Source: Geomonas sp. RF6 | GTDB taxonomy: Bacteria > Desulfobacterota > Desulfuromonadia > Geobacterales > Geobacteraceae | Reading direction: 5' to 3' | Length of the DNA: 64,000 nucleotides | Assembly: GCF_021044625.1 (NCBI RefSeq) | Contig: NZ_CP087999.1 | Coordinates: 4,795,001 to 4,859,000, forward strand | Shown: one piece after another, positions 44,497 through 53,318 of the stretch | Layout of the letters: each line of letters begins with the position of its first letter | How positions within the stretch are numbered: the first letter of the stretch is position 1 | Notes under the pieces: generated by a model | What the model saw: only the letters and a program-made list of their open reading frames with translations | What the model was told of the DNA's origin: nothing | Databases searched by the model: none | Program-made: the position numbers and the translations under genes

Positions 44497-45306
44497 ATGA
44501 GTCATAGGATACTGCTTATACTTCCTGCATATAATGTCGAGAGGGGATTCGAGGATATCCTTTCGCAGGTTCCACGGTCTCATACACTCATCGTAGACGA
44601 CGGGAGTTACGATAGCACGTATGAAGTGGCGATGGATCTAGGATTTTCGGTTGTCCGACATACTGCGAATCTCGGTGTTTCAGCTGCGATCAGAACCGGC
44701 GAGTCCTATGCTAGGCTCCATGATTACACCCACGTGATCCTGATGGACGCTGATGGCCAACATCCACCACACTTGCTGGATACCTTCCGCCATGCGCTAA
44801 GCAAGTCCGACTTTGTTCTCGGTGATAGGTTTGGACATCTCGAAGGCATCCCCCCACAAAAAATTGCTTCTAACTTGTTTGCCTCTCTTCTGATCGATGA
44901 AGTAGTGGGAGTATTTATAAGAGACGTATCGTGTGGCTATCGCGGATACAGGTTAAGCCAGAGAACATCGCGAAATGTAATAAGTGGTTATAGTGAGATT
45001 TACAGGAAGGTGATTTTCAATGCGCTCACAGGTGTCATGCCTATGAGGATCCCTGTACCGGCTATTTACGATACCACCTTTCCGGTTGCTACCAAACGCA
45101 GCGAAGTGCTCGCCGTGTGTAATGCACTTTCACTTTTTGTTGCTGACAATCCTCTTCTCGCACATATTTTGGACTTAGCCAACACCAGAGAAAATATCAC
45201 TGCACAAGTTGGACCCGCATCATTTTCAGCTCTGTATTACCCGGATTTTGACTCATATGTCTTTACTACAGATACATCACAGGCGATTGCACTCTATGGC
45301 GATTAG
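44497..45306 (+). CDS. family 2 glycosyltransferase (dolichyl-phosphate-mannose-synthase-like)
   Basis: 269 residues, no signal peptide. The GT-A fold shows at the N-terminus: LILPAYNVERGFEDIL, IVDDGSYDST, RHTANLGVSAAIRTG and the metal/nucleotide site LMDADGQHP. This order is that of polyprenyl-phosphate sugar transferases. After about residue 230 there is no membrane anchor, unlike many DPM-like enzymes. The 3' end overlaps the start of the cis-prenyltransferase gene by 11 bp, so the two are translationally coupled. Composition is more AT-rich than genes outside the segment, suggesting transfer. Confidence 0.88.
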   Translation: MSHRILLILPAYNVERGFEDILSQVPRSHTLIVDDGSYDSTYEVAMDLGFSVVRHTANLGVSAAIRTGESYARLHDYTHVILMDADGQHPPHLLDTFRHALSKSDFVLGDRFGHLEGIPPQKIASNLFASLLIDEVVGVFIRDVSCGYRGYRLSQRTSRNVISGYSEIYRKVIFNALTGVMPMRIPVPAIYDTTFPVATKRSEVLAVCNALSLFVADNPLLAHILDLANTRENITAQVGPASFSALYYPDFDSYVFTTDTSQAIALYGD

Positions 45307-45946
45307 AAGCATCGGGGTCATTCCCGATGGTACCAGAAGATGGGCGGCGCGAGAGGGAATCAGTTTGCCCTGCAGTTACGCCCACGCCTTTAAGAATTTG
45401 ACTAAACATATCGATGCGCTCTCCAAACGCGGCGTCAGACACATTCATGTGTACATGTTCAGTCTCTACAACCTCAAGAGGATTCGGGACGAAATTGACG
45501 CCTGTCTGGATGCTGAATGTGAATTCATCGACAACCTTGTTGCCAGAGAAATCCCAATAGCTGTTTATGGCGACATAGAGGCTATGAGGGATGCTCACGC
45601 ACGCATTGCAGAAATAATGGAAAGGCTCCGCTACGTCCAACATCCCGAGGGCGATGCAACCACCGTCCACCTATACATAGGCTACTCTTTTGAAAATCAT
45701 CTACGCGCACTTTTGGCCGGGAAAAGGGAGATTTCATCCATAGTGGAATCACTGGCAGCCGAAAGAATTGACCTACTTATTCGTACCGGGGGAGCATCAA
45801 CTTTAAGTGATTTTCTACCTATTCATTCGAGGTATGCGCAACTGCATTTTCTTCCGGCTTTGTTCAATGATTTTACTGTACGTGAACTGATATCGATATG
45901 CGAGCAACATGATGCTGCTTCAAAAGCCTACAAATACGGAGAGTGA
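45296..45946 (+). CDS. divergent cis-prenyltransferase (undecaprenyl diphosphate synthase family)
   Basis: 216 residues from MAIRSIGVIPDGTRRWAAREG at 45296, inside the end of the glycosyltransferase gene. The catalytic loop PDGTRRWA corresponds to the family's MDGNGRWA (Asp kept, Asn replaced by Thr). IDLLIRTGGASTLSDFLPIHSRYAQLHFLPALFNDF matches the conserved DLLIRT-GE-R-SNFL-WQ-AY-E-YF region in order, but the Glu and Arg of SGEQR are replaced. Family members elongate isoprenyl diphosphates on FPP. Because of these changes chain length and even activity are uncertain. The overlap with a DPM-like glycosyltransferase suggests a dedicated prenyl-carrier sugar pathway. Confidence 0.8.
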   Translation: MAIRSIGVIPDGTRRWAAREGISLPCSYAHAFKNLTKHIDALSKRGVRHIHVYMFSLYNLKRIRDEIDACLDAECEFIDNLVAREIPIAVYGDIEAMRDAHARIAEIMERLRYVQHPEGDATTVHLYIGYSFENHLRALLAGKREISSIVESLAAERIDLLIRTGGASTLSDFLPIHSRYAQLHFLPALFNDFTVRELISICEQHDAASKAYKYGE

Positions 45947-45964
45947 TACGCACGCTTATTCTGT

Positions 45965-46147
45965 GTGTCTGATGAGCATAAGGTTGTCTTTTATGCCCTT
46001 GTGGCATTTGGTGCCTTGTTAGCATCCGCCGTAACCCAAACCTGGGATCGAATTCACTACCGAAACATTGCCGCAACCGGTGAAAAACGAGGTTCTCGTG
46101 AGATGTTAGTGCAGAATTACCCCAATAAATACCGGAAGCGCCATTGA
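45965..46147 (+). CDS. possible small membrane peptide
   Basis: 60 residues, MSDEHKVVFYALVAFGALLASAVTQTWDR and a basic tail, with one hydrophobic segment (about 8-24). There is no good ribosome site and no known family. It may be a chance ORF in the spacer between the prenyltransferase and the large membrane protein. Confidence 0.2.
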   Translation: MSDEHKVVFYALVAFGALLASAVTQTWDRIHYRNIAATGEKRGSREMLVQNYPNKYRKRH

Positions 46148-46297
46148 AAAAGTTCAGAAAACGGCTTTAGGAGTGTCTTGCGCTTTTCCGGTCATGCCGG
46201 AGATACCTGCCGTGGCAGCATAGGCACCTATACACCCGTCTTCCAGCCCTCCTTTGCTGCGAGACAGCGACAACAGATTTAAAGTTACAGGAGTTAG

Positions 46298-47419
46298 ATG
46301 ATGTCGATGCCAACTTTTCCCTCTGAAATAGATGAGGACGAGGCTTCCGCGCCCATAATGCCCGTTGTAGAGAATCTTGGTCCCCCTCCAGGAGATAAGA
46401 TTCTTGCGACGTTCCGTTTCGACTCTATCTATTCTGATTCGTTGGTCGAGATCACTCTTGTGTCCTCGAAGCCGTTCACTGTGTGCTTCAACTGCAAAAT
46501 CGTCCATGTAGCCGTTGGAGTGTGCAGTGACTATGTTGGCAGCAGAATGAACTCCGTGCAGAAGGATGGCAGTTACAGGATCGTGTTCCATTCACTCGGA
46601 TGCATCAAGCAACTCTCCGTAGAATCACCACACGGTGATGGTCCACATGCGTCCTACGGGATGCGTTGGTTCCCTTTCGTCTCATCCTCCATTCAGTGCG
46701 CAATCACGGCTAATCTTGCAATCGCCTGCGTTGTTCTGGACGCCCCGGATGCCTTCCGCCTGATTTGGTACTCGGCAGATGTTAAGGACCCGGACTGCAA
46801 TAAAGCTATGCTCAGTCATTCGTACGCGCCTGATCGTTCAAAGTATGTCTTCATGTGGGATGACGATACGGCTCCTGGTGAGTACAGGATTTCTTCTCAG
46901 ATTCGGCTTGGTGGGATGATTCTACTTAAGGCACTCAATATACCGATGTACTACGGAATCCTGACGTTGATTGGTACTGCAGCGGCCTCGTTCCAGTCGA
47001 AATCTCTTGCTCTTGGTGCAGTAGTGGCAGCTTGGCTCTTTCTTTTGCGTCAATGGTCGAGTCTGGCGCTACCACAAAGAAACATATTACTCACACGAAT
47101 TTACCAGGCAGGCGGGCTCGTCATTGCCGCATGGACGCTGATGTGGGTTTACTGTGGGTGGGCAGGACTATCAGCGATAGTTGCAATTTCGCTTGCTTAC
47201 TACCGGCTCAGCGAGGTCATGAACGACTTTTCTTTTGTCGGACGACTTCCTCCCCATTGGGAGCAGCATTGGTCGCAGTCTGTTTATGTGGCAGACCTTT
47301 CGCAAAAGACATCGCTGAGAAATAAACAACTTGTGCCACAATTGCCTGAATCACCAACAACTGGGATGAAACAAGATCCGTGGGGTCGCACTTGGACATC
47401 GGACAGACAAGCGACGTAA
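46298..47419 (+). CDS. unrecognised protein with C-terminal membrane region
   Basis: 373 residues; the start at 46298 (or the next ATG, 46301) follows CAGGAG. Residues 1-190 are soluble, beta-rich and carry several Cys (TVCFNCKIVHVAVGVCSDYVG). Residues about 205-305 hold four hydrophobic segments (NIPMYYGILTLIGTAAA, LALGAVVAAWLFLLR, AGGLVIAAWTLMWVYCGW, LSAIVAISLAYY). The hydrophilic tail is about 65 residues. I recognise no family. It ends 35 bp before the right-hand flank of the tRNA-fMet repeat, so it is the last gene of the segment. Confidence 0.6.
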   Translation: MMSMPTFPSEIDEDEASAPIMPVVENLGPPPGDKILATFRFDSIYSDSLVEITLVSSKPFTVCFNCKIVHVAVGVCSDYVGSRMNSVQKDGSYRIVFHSLGCIKQLSVESPHGDGPHASYGMRWFPFVSSSIQCAITANLAIACVVLDAPDAFRLIWYSADVKDPDCNKAMLSHSYAPDRSKYVFMWDDDTAPGEYRISSQIRLGGMILLKALNIPMYYGILTLIGTAAASFQSKSLALGAVVAAWLFLLRQWSSLALPQRNILLTRIYQAGGLVIAAWTLMWVYCGWAGLSAIVAISLAYYRLSEVMNDFSFVGRLPPHWEQHWSQSVYVADLSQKTSLRNKQLVPQLPESPTTGMKQDPWGRTWTSDRQAT

Positions 47420-47469
47420 CGGCAATGTGTGGATCCAAACGAAGGTGCATAAGATGGTGCACAGAACGC

Positions 47470-47503
47470 AAAAAAGGGATCAACCTTTATTGGCTGATCC
47501 CTT
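47470..47503 (-). terminator. terminator of tRNA-fMet
   Basis: On the minus strand, AAAGGGATCA pairs with TGATCCCTTT around a loop of 12-14 bases, followed by TTTTTGCG. It begins 10 bp beyond the tRNA 3' end. Confidence 0.8.
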
Positions 47504-47513
47504 TGATTTTGTT

Positions 47514-47590
<77 letters not shown>

Positions 47591-47656
47591 TCATCGTTCG
47601 AACTCAACCTTTATACTAAATACCGTTCCCTTAGTCAAGGAAAACATTACTGTTTT

Positions 47657-48406
47657 TCACTTCTTGCTGCTCAGCCGCTGGCGCACTACCTCGAAAAGCA
47701 TTATTCCTCCGGCTACGGAAGCATTTAGCGAGTTCACCCCTCCCTGCATCGGGATGCTCACTATCTCGTCACACCCTTTGCGCACGAGAGGTCTTATCCC
47801 TCCACCTTCTCCGCCTATTACCAGCGCTACTGGGCCAGAAAGATTCTGCTGATAGATGGTTCCCCTGGCGGAGCCGTCGGCTCCGTAGATCCAGAAGCCG
47901 GCAGCCTTCAGCGCTTCGAGCGCCTGCGAGAGATTGGTCACCTGCGCTACTGCTATCGTCTCGGTGGCGCCGGCAGAGGCTTTGTCGACTGCAGCTGTGA
48001 CGCCTGCGGCGCGGTCTTTCGGTATCACTACTCCGTGAGCCCCTGCGCAGGCGGCGCTGCGGATCAGGGCGCCGAGATTGTGCGGGTCCTGCACGCTGTC
48101 GAGAAGAAGGATCAGCGGGTCGGGCTCGCTCTTCGCCTTTTCGATCAGGTCTTCGAAGTCGACGTAGTGGTATGGCTCGACCTTGAGAGCAATGCCCTGG
48201 TGGTGGTCGGTGCCGCACAGGCGGCTGAGATCCTGCTTGTCCCGCTGTCGCACGGGGACCTTGCGCTCGGCCGCCAGTTTCAGCAGGCGCTCCATGCGCT
48301 TGTCGGCGCTGGTGCCCGCTACATACAGCTCATATACCTGGCGGGTGCCGCGCATCGCTTCTATTACGGGATTGAGGCCGTAGATTATTTCTTCTTGCTT
48401 CGACAT
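47657..48406 (-). CDS. rlmB: 23S rRNA 2'-O-methyltransferase RlmB (TrmH/SpoU family)
   Basis: 249 residues from MSKQEEIIYGLNPVIEAMRG at 48406. It has an RNA-binding N-terminal domain (HHQGIALKV near residue 70) and the SPOUT knotted methyltransferase domain with motif 1 LLLDSVQDPHNLGALIRSA, motif 2 LVIGGEGGGIRPLV, and motif 3 VNSLNASVAGGIMLFEVVRQR. RlmB methylates G2251 of 23S rRNA at the 2'-O position. It is the last protein gene of a minus-strand run ispG-proS-pyrF-rlmB. The longer frame to 48445 has no ribosome site. Confidence 0.92.
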   Translation of the reverse strand: MSKQEEIIYGLNPVIEAMRGTRQVYELYVAGTSADKRMERLLKLAAERKVPVRQRDKQDLSRLCGTDHHQGIALKVEPYHYVDFEDLIEKAKSEPDPLILLLDSVQDPHNLGALIRSAACAGAHGVVIPKDRAAGVTAAVDKASAGATETIAVAQVTNLSQALEALKAAGFWIYGADGSARGTIYQQNLSGPVALVIGGEGGGIRPLVRKGCDEIVSIPMQGGVNSLNASVAGGIMLFEVVRQRLSSKK

Positions 48407-48466
48407 GCTCTGGGGCCTCTGTTTTGGTGGGACGTGGTGGATCACTGTTCAATGCTGACTGAGGAC

Positions 48467-48507
48467 ACCCATCCTCACCCTGTCCCTCTCCTTGAAGGAG
48501 AGGGGAC
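48467..48507. repeat. dispersed palindromic repeat, family E
   Basis: CACCCATCCTCACCCTG, then TCCCTCTCCTTGAAGGAGAGGGGACG. It matches 49341-49383, 56658-56690 and the copy inside the Hsp70 gene. It lies in the 158-bp spacer between pyrF and rlmB. Confidence 0.8.
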
Positions 48508-48564
48508 GTTGGGGAAGGTATCGCGGCTAAAGGGCTGCGCCTTCCCTATACTCTGCTCTGTTTG

Positions 48565-49287
48565 CTACTGGTTTCCCAAAATCTCCGCAACGATCATCTC
48601 CGCGGCTTTCACCGGGTTTTCGGCTGCCGCTATCGGGCGACCGATCACCAGATAGTCGGCGCCCTTTTTCACCGCTTCGCCAGGTGTCATTATGCGCTTC
48701 TGGTCGTCGGTGGATGAAAAGCTCGGACGGACGCCTGGGGTGACGATCAGGAAGTCTTTGCCGCAGGCTTCACGGATCAGCTCTACTTCGTGCGGGGAAG
48801 CGACTACACCGTCGACGCCGGCGCTCTTGGCGAGCTTTGCAAGCTTCACCACCATTTCCGGCACGGACAGCTCTACGCCGATCCCGCGCAGCGTCTCCTC
48901 GTTGGAGGAGGTAAGGACGGTGATCGCAAGGACCTTAGGACGGTCCTCGCCGCTGAACTCCTTGTCGAGCGCTTCCATCGTCTTCGACATCATCTCGTAG
49001 CCGCCCATTGCGTGGAGGTCGCAGAGCTTGACGCCGAGGCGTGCGGCTTCGAGGGTGGCCATGGCGACGGTGTTGGGAATGTCGTGATATTTGAGATCGA
49101 GAAAGATCTGGCCGCCACGCTTCTGGATCAGTTCAACTGCGGCAGGCCCCATGGAGGTGAAGAGCTGCTTGCCGATCTTGAACATGCCGACGTGCGATGC
49201 CAGCAACTCCCCCCAGCGCTCCAGCTCGTGGGCGCTCTTTACGTCCATCGCGAAGATGATTTTCTCTATGGCTTGTTCTTTGGTCAT
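48565..49287 (-). CDS. pyrF: orotidine 5'-phosphate decarboxylase
   Basis: 240 residues from MTKEQAIEKIIFAMDVKSAHELERW at 49287. It makes UMP from OMP, the last step of pyrimidine synthesis. FLDLKYHDIPNTV carries the Asp-Lys-x-x-Asp catalytic tetrad (D-L-K-Y-H-D), and VTPGVRPSF and GADYLVIGRPI close the barrel phosphate site. The ribosome site is weak. It lies in the minus-strand run after proS with a 178-bp spacer containing a repeat. Confidence 0.96.
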   Translation of the reverse strand: MTKEQAIEKIIFAMDVKSAHELERWGELLASHVGMFKIGKQLFTSMGPAAVELIQKRGGQIFLDLKYHDIPNTVAMATLEAARLGVKLCDLHAMGGYEMMSKTMEALDKEFSGEDRPKVLAITVLTSSNEETLRGIGVELSVPEMVVKLAKLAKSAGVDGVVASPHEVELIREACGKDFLIVTPGVRPSFSSTDDQKRIMTPGEAVKKGADYLVIGRPIAAAENPVKAAEMIVAEILGNQ

Positions 49288-49340
49288 TTGATGCGGTTTC
49301 CTTTTTCCTCTTCCTCCACCGTACATGACGGAGGAAAAGG

Positions 49341-49383
49341 AACCCCATCCCCACCCTGTCCCTCCCCTTGAAAGGGAGGGGAC
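49341..49383. repeat. dispersed palindromic repeat, family E
   Basis: AACCCCATCCCCACCCTGTCC then CCTCCCCTTGAAAGGGAGGGGAC, the most complete copy of the family. It sits between proS and pyrF. Confidence 0.85.
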
Positions 49384-49465
49384 GTGAGGGAGGGGGTGTT
49401 GGCTAAAGAGGATCTGCCTTTGCTATCCTCGCTGTCTTTGCAGCTTCGGCTGCGACACTGTTGCT

Positions 49466-51181
49466 TTACGCCTTCAGTGCTTCCTCGACGGCTTTCTTCA
49501 CCTTCTCCACAGCATCGGCGACCGGGAGGATTTCGACTTCCCCTCCCCTTCTCTCCTTGAGCTCGACGTTGCCGTTTGCCAAAGCCTTCGCACCTACCAC
49601 TATGCGCAAAGGGATGCCGATAAGGTCTGCGTCCTTGAACTTGAAGCCGGGGCGCTCGTCGCGGTCGTCGAGGAGGACTTCCACGCCTGCCTGCTGCAGC
49701 TCTTCGTAGATCTTCTCGGCGGCTTCCTTCACGGCTTCGTCCTTCGCGCCGATGACGGAGACGATGCAGTGGAACGGGGCGATGGGGATCGGGAAGATGA
49801 TGCCGTTTTCGTCGTGGTTCTGCTCGATGCAGGCGGCGACGGTACGGCCGACGCCGATGCCGTAGCAACCCATGTAGATCACCTGCTCCTTGCCGTCGGC
49901 GTCGAGGAAGGTGGCCTTCAGCGCTTCGGAGTACTTGGTGCCGAGCTTGAAGACGTGGCCGACTTCGATGCCGCGCCAGATCTCCAGCGTGCCGCTCTCG
50001 CAGCGCGGGCACGGGTCGCCGAGGACGACGTTGCGGATGTCGGCAAAGGTGGCGACCTTGAAGTCGCGGTCCAGGTTCACGTTCTTCAGGTGCATGTCGG
50101 CTTCGTTTGCTCCGACCACGAAGTTGTGCATCCCCTGGACGGAAAGGTCGGCGACGATGCGCACCTTGAGGCCGATGGGGCCGGCATAGCCGGTCGGCGC
50201 GCCGGTTACGTTCTGCACCACTTCGTCGTTGGCCATCTCGATCTCGTTGCAGCCAAGAACATGCTTCAGCTTGATCTCGTTGAGGTCGAAATCGCCGCGC
50301 AGCAGCGCCACGACCGGCTCGTTGTCCGCCAGGAGCACCAGGGTCTTCACCACCTTGGAGGGATCGACGTCGAGGAAATCGGAGACTTCTTCGATGCTCT
50401 TCTTTCCCGGGGTGGCGACGCGCTCCAGCGGGCGCGGGTCGGCGTGCTCGACGGCGGCTGCCCTGCGGGACTCGGCCTTCTCCATGTTTGCCGCGTACTC
50501 GCAGGCGGAGCAGGAGACGATGGCGTCCTCACCGGAGTCGGCAAGGACCATGAATTCGTGGGAGGAGGTGCCGCCGATGGAGCCGGTGTCTGCCTCCACC
50601 GCGCGGAACCGGAGCCCGCAGCGCTCGAATATGCGGCGGTACGCCTTGTACATCTTCGCGTAGGAAACGTCGGCACCCGCCTCGTTCACATCAAAGGAGT
50701 AGGCGTCCTTCATGATGAACTCGCGGCCGCGCATAAGGCCGAAGCGCGGGCGGATCTCGTCGCGGAATTTGCCCTGTATCTGGTACAGGTTGATCGGCAT
50801 CTGGCGGTAGGAGCGGATCTCTTTACGCACGAGGTCGGTGATGACTTCCTCATGGGTGGGGCCCATGCAGAACTCCGCGTCCTTGCGATCGTGGAAGCGC
50901 AGCAGCTCCTTGCCGTAGAATTCCCAGCGCCCCGACTCCTTCCAGAGCTCAGCCGGCTGCACCGCGGGCATCAGGAGCTCGATGGCGCCGGCCCGGTTCA
51001 TCTCCTCACGGACGATCGCCTCGACCTTGCGGATGGAACGAAGCCCCAGGGGGAGGTAATTGTAGATGCCGGCTGCGAGCTTGCGGATCATGCCGGCACG
51101 CAGCATCAGCTGATGGGAGATCACCTCTGCATCGGAGGGGGTCTCCTTCACGGTGGGGATGAAATACTGGGAATAGCGCAT
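49466..51181 (-). CDS. proS: prolyl-tRNA synthetase, bacterial type with editing domain
   Basis: 571 residues from [20 protein letters not shown] at 51181. Class II motif 2 ([25 protein letters not shown]), the proline pocket GPTHEEV, motif 3 [14 protein letters not shown] and the C-terminal anticodon-binding domain are present. The insertion between motifs 2 and 3 (residues about 230-400, [20 protein letters not shown]) is the YbaK-like domain that removes misacylated alanine. It lies between ispG and pyrF with repeats on both sides. A longer frame to 51268 reads into repeat DNA. Confidence 0.96.
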   Translation of the reverse strand: MRYSQYFIPTVKETPSDAEVISHQLMLRAGMIRKLAAGIYNYLPLGLRSIRKVEAIVREEMNRAGAIELLMPAVQPAELWKESGRWEFYGKELLRFHDRKDAEFCMGPTHEEVITDLVRKEIRSYRQMPINLYQIQGKFRDEIRPRFGLMRGREFIMKDAYSFDVNEAGADVSYAKMYKAYRRIFERCGLRFRAVEADTGSIGGTSSHEFMVLADSGEDAIVSCSACEYAANMEKAESRRAAAVEHADPRPLERVATPGKKSIEEVSDFLDVDPSKVVKTLVLLADNEPVVALLRGDFDLNEIKLKHVLGCNEIEMANDEVVQNVTGAPTGYAGPIGLKVRIVADLSVQGMHNFVVGANEADMHLKNVNLDRDFKVATFADIRNVVLGDPCPRCESGTLEIWRGIEVGHVFKLGTKYSEALKATFLDADGKEQVIYMGCYGIGVGRTVAACIEQNHDENGIIFPIPIAPFHCIVSVIGAKDEAVKEAAEKIYEELQQAGVEVLLDDRDERPGFKFKDADLIGIPLRIVVGAKALANGNVELKERRGGEVEILPVADAVEKVKKAVEEALKA

Positions 51182-51225
51182 GTTGTAGACCTCTTCCTGG
51201 ACAATTGATTTCAAAAAAATAAAAA

Positions 51226-51308
51226 CTATCCGCAGATCGCGCAGAGTTCGCAGATTTTGAACCCCCAAGGGGTCGAGTATCTGCGGTATCTGTGTAATCT
51301 GCGGATAG
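51226..51308. repeat. palindromic repeat, family D (CCGCAGATTACGCAG type), copy 1
   Basis: 83 bp with end arms CTATCCGCAGAT and ATCTGCGGATAG and an inner GCAGATTTTGAACCCCC. A longer, more complex copy is at 55259-55438. It occupies the ispG-proS spacer. Confidence 0.8.
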
Positions 51309-51329
51309 AAGAACCTGCCTTTGATTCTA

Positions 51330-52385
51330 TTACTTCTTTACCGCCCGTTCCACTTCTTCGATGAGGGCGTTGGCCATTTCCGATTCGGGGACCTTCCGGA
51401 TCACCTCGCCGTGCTTGAAGAGGAGCCCCTCCCCTTTTCCGCCGGCGATGCCGAAGTCGGCTTCCCGCGCCTCACCCGGGCCGTTCACCGCGCACCCCAT
51501 GACGGCGACCGTTATCTCTTCCTTTACATCCTGCAGCCTGCGCTCGACTTCTTCCGCCACCGGGATGAGATCGATCTGGCAGCGCCCGCAGGTGGGGCAG
51601 GAGACAAAGTTAATGCCGCGCTTTCTGGCGCCGACCGCCTTCAGTATGTCGTACGCCACCCGCACCTCATGAACCGGATCACCGGTGAGGGAGACGCGCA
51701 TGGTGTCGCCAATCCCGTCGGCGAGGAGGATGCCGAGGCCGACGGCGGACTTGATGGTGCCGGAAAATACGGTGCCGGCTTCGGTGACGCCGATGTGCAG
51801 CGGGTAGTCGATCGCAGAGGAAAGGAGGCGATACGCCTCGACGGTGCGCATGACGTCGGAGACCTTGATGGACACCTTGATCTCCTGGTAGCCGAGCTCC
51901 TCGAGAATACGCACGTGGCCCAGGGCGGACTCAACCAGCGCTTCGGCGGTGGGGTGCCCGTATTTCGCGAGGATCTCCTTCTCCAGGGAGCCGCCGTTTA
52001 CGCCGATGCGGATCGGCACCTGGCGCTCCGCGGCGGCCTTGACGACCTCGGCGACCTTCCAGCGCTCCCCGATGTTGCCGGGGTTGAGGCGCAGCCCGTC
52101 CACACCTGCCTCCAGCGCCTTCAGCGCGAGGCGGTAGTCGAAATGGATGTCGGCGATGAGAGGAAGGGAGCTTCCCGCTTTGATGGTGGACAGGGCCAGT
52201 GCGGCGTCCATATCGGGGACCGCGCAGCGCACGATCTCGCAGCCGGCGGCGGCGAGACGGACGATCTGGTCCAGGGTCGACTTGGTGTCGCGGGTATCGG
52301 TGGAACACATCGACTGGACCGAGACCGGAGCTCCCCCGCCGATCTTCACATTACCTATCTGAATCTGCCTGGTCGGTTTTCTCAT
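51330..52385 (-). CDS. ispG: 4-hydroxy-3-methylbut-2-enyl diphosphate synthase
   Basis: 351 residues. It reduces methylerythritol cyclodiphosphate to HMBPP in the MEP isoprenoid pathway. N-terminus [34 protein letters not shown]-barrel segment [12 protein letters not shown]-terminal [4Fe-4S] domain with CPTCGRCQ and [16 protein letters not shown], which supply the three Cys and one Glu ligands. Compact bacterial form without the plant insert. It is first in the minus-strand run with proS, pyrF and rlmB. Confidence 0.97.
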   Translation of the reverse strand: MRKPTRQIQIGNVKIGGGAPVSVQSMCSTDTRDTKSTLDQIVRLAAAGCEIVRCAVPDMDAALALSTIKAGSSLPLIADIHFDYRLALKALEAGVDGLRLNPGNIGERWKVAEVVKAAAERQVPIRIGVNGGSLEKEILAKYGHPTAEALVESALGHVRILEELGYQEIKVSIKVSDVMRTVEAYRLLSSAIDYPLHIGVTEAGTVFSGTIKSAVGLGILLADGIGDTMRVSLTGDPVHEVRVAYDILKAVGARKRGINFVSCPTCGRCQIDLIPVAEEVERRLQDVKEEITVAVMGCAVNGPGEAREADFGIAGGKGEGLLFKHGEVIRKVPESEMANALIEEVERAVKK

Positions 52386-52563
52386 AGCGGAGCATAGTAG
52401 CTAAAAGAGGAGTGAAAAGCAAGCAAACCGAAAGCTGTAGAAAGAGATGACGGGAGTGCTGCACACGCATCCAATGTGGAACCAGCTCTGACAGATGAAG
52501 TTACATTGCGGCGGCTCGACCAGTGATCGTCTCGATCGATCTGCGCGCAATGCAACTCATCCT

Positions 52564-53124
52564 TTACTCCTGCCTCCTGGTGAATGTACCCATAAGCTCT
52601 GCAGTGGCAATGGTCGAGTTCCTGATGGCCTGCTCAAGAACCTGCGCTGTGGCCGCCGGTGAGAGTTCGATCTTGTGCTTCAGCGCGTAGAGACGGAAGA
52701 AATACCGATGCGTGCCGGAGGGGGGGCACGGTCCGCCGTAGCTCTTCTTCCCCCAGCTGTTGCTCCCCTGGATCGCTCCGCGCGGCACGCTGTCTTCGGC
52801 GATCGAGGTCGTTGTCGGCTCGATGTTCCACATTACCCAATGTATCCAAAGCCCCGCCGGCGCGTCGGGGTCGGAGACTACCAGCGCCAGAGACTTCGCC
52901 TCTTGAGGCACACCGCTTATCTCCAGCGGCGGATTGATGTCCTGCCCGGCACAACTGTATTTCGCGGGAATGGCCGCCTTATTCTCGAAGACCGGGCTCG
53001 TCAGTTTCATCTCGTTCATCTTCCTTGCCTCCTTTGCCTGTAGAGGGAGAGTACAGCAGAGTACCACGGCTAATGCCAACGTCGCTGAGAAGATTCTCCT
53101 GGGCACAATCCACACTCGCCTCAT
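52564..53124 (-). CDS. YbhB/YbcL-type PEBP protein with signal peptide
   Basis: 186 residues. A signal peptide (RRIFSATLALAVVLCCTLPLQAKE) precedes a phosphatidylethanolamine-binding-protein fold: MKLTSPVFENKAAIPAKYSCAGQDINPPLEIS, the ligand-pocket DPDAP and WIHWVMWNI, and PCPPSGTHRYFFRLYAL. The family binds anionic ligands; its bacterial role is poorly defined. GAGGTGAAAC precedes the ATG. Divergent from the rlmD-type gene at 53319. Confidence 0.9.
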   Translation of the reverse strand: MRRVWIVPRRIFSATLALAVVLCCTLPLQAKEARKMNEMKLTSPVFENKAAIPAKYSCAGQDINPPLEISGVPQEAKSLALVVSDPDAPAGLWIHWVMWNIEPTTTSIAEDSVPRGAIQGSNSWGKKSYGGPCPPSGTHRYFFRLYALKHKIELSPAATAQVLEQAIRNSTIATAELMGTFTRRQE

Positions 53125-53318
53125 GTTTCACCTCGTTTAATTTCACCGGCAGGTCCCCGGTACATTCTACCCCGTGCAGAGGGTGGTGCAATTTCTCGGC
53201 GGAACGGAGTGAGGGGAAGTCATATTTGGCAAACAGGATCATCGAGTGATGGCGACATCTCGCACCACTGCCCGTTTCCGTCATTGACACTGCTCGCAAT
53301 TACCTTTAAGTATGAAGC

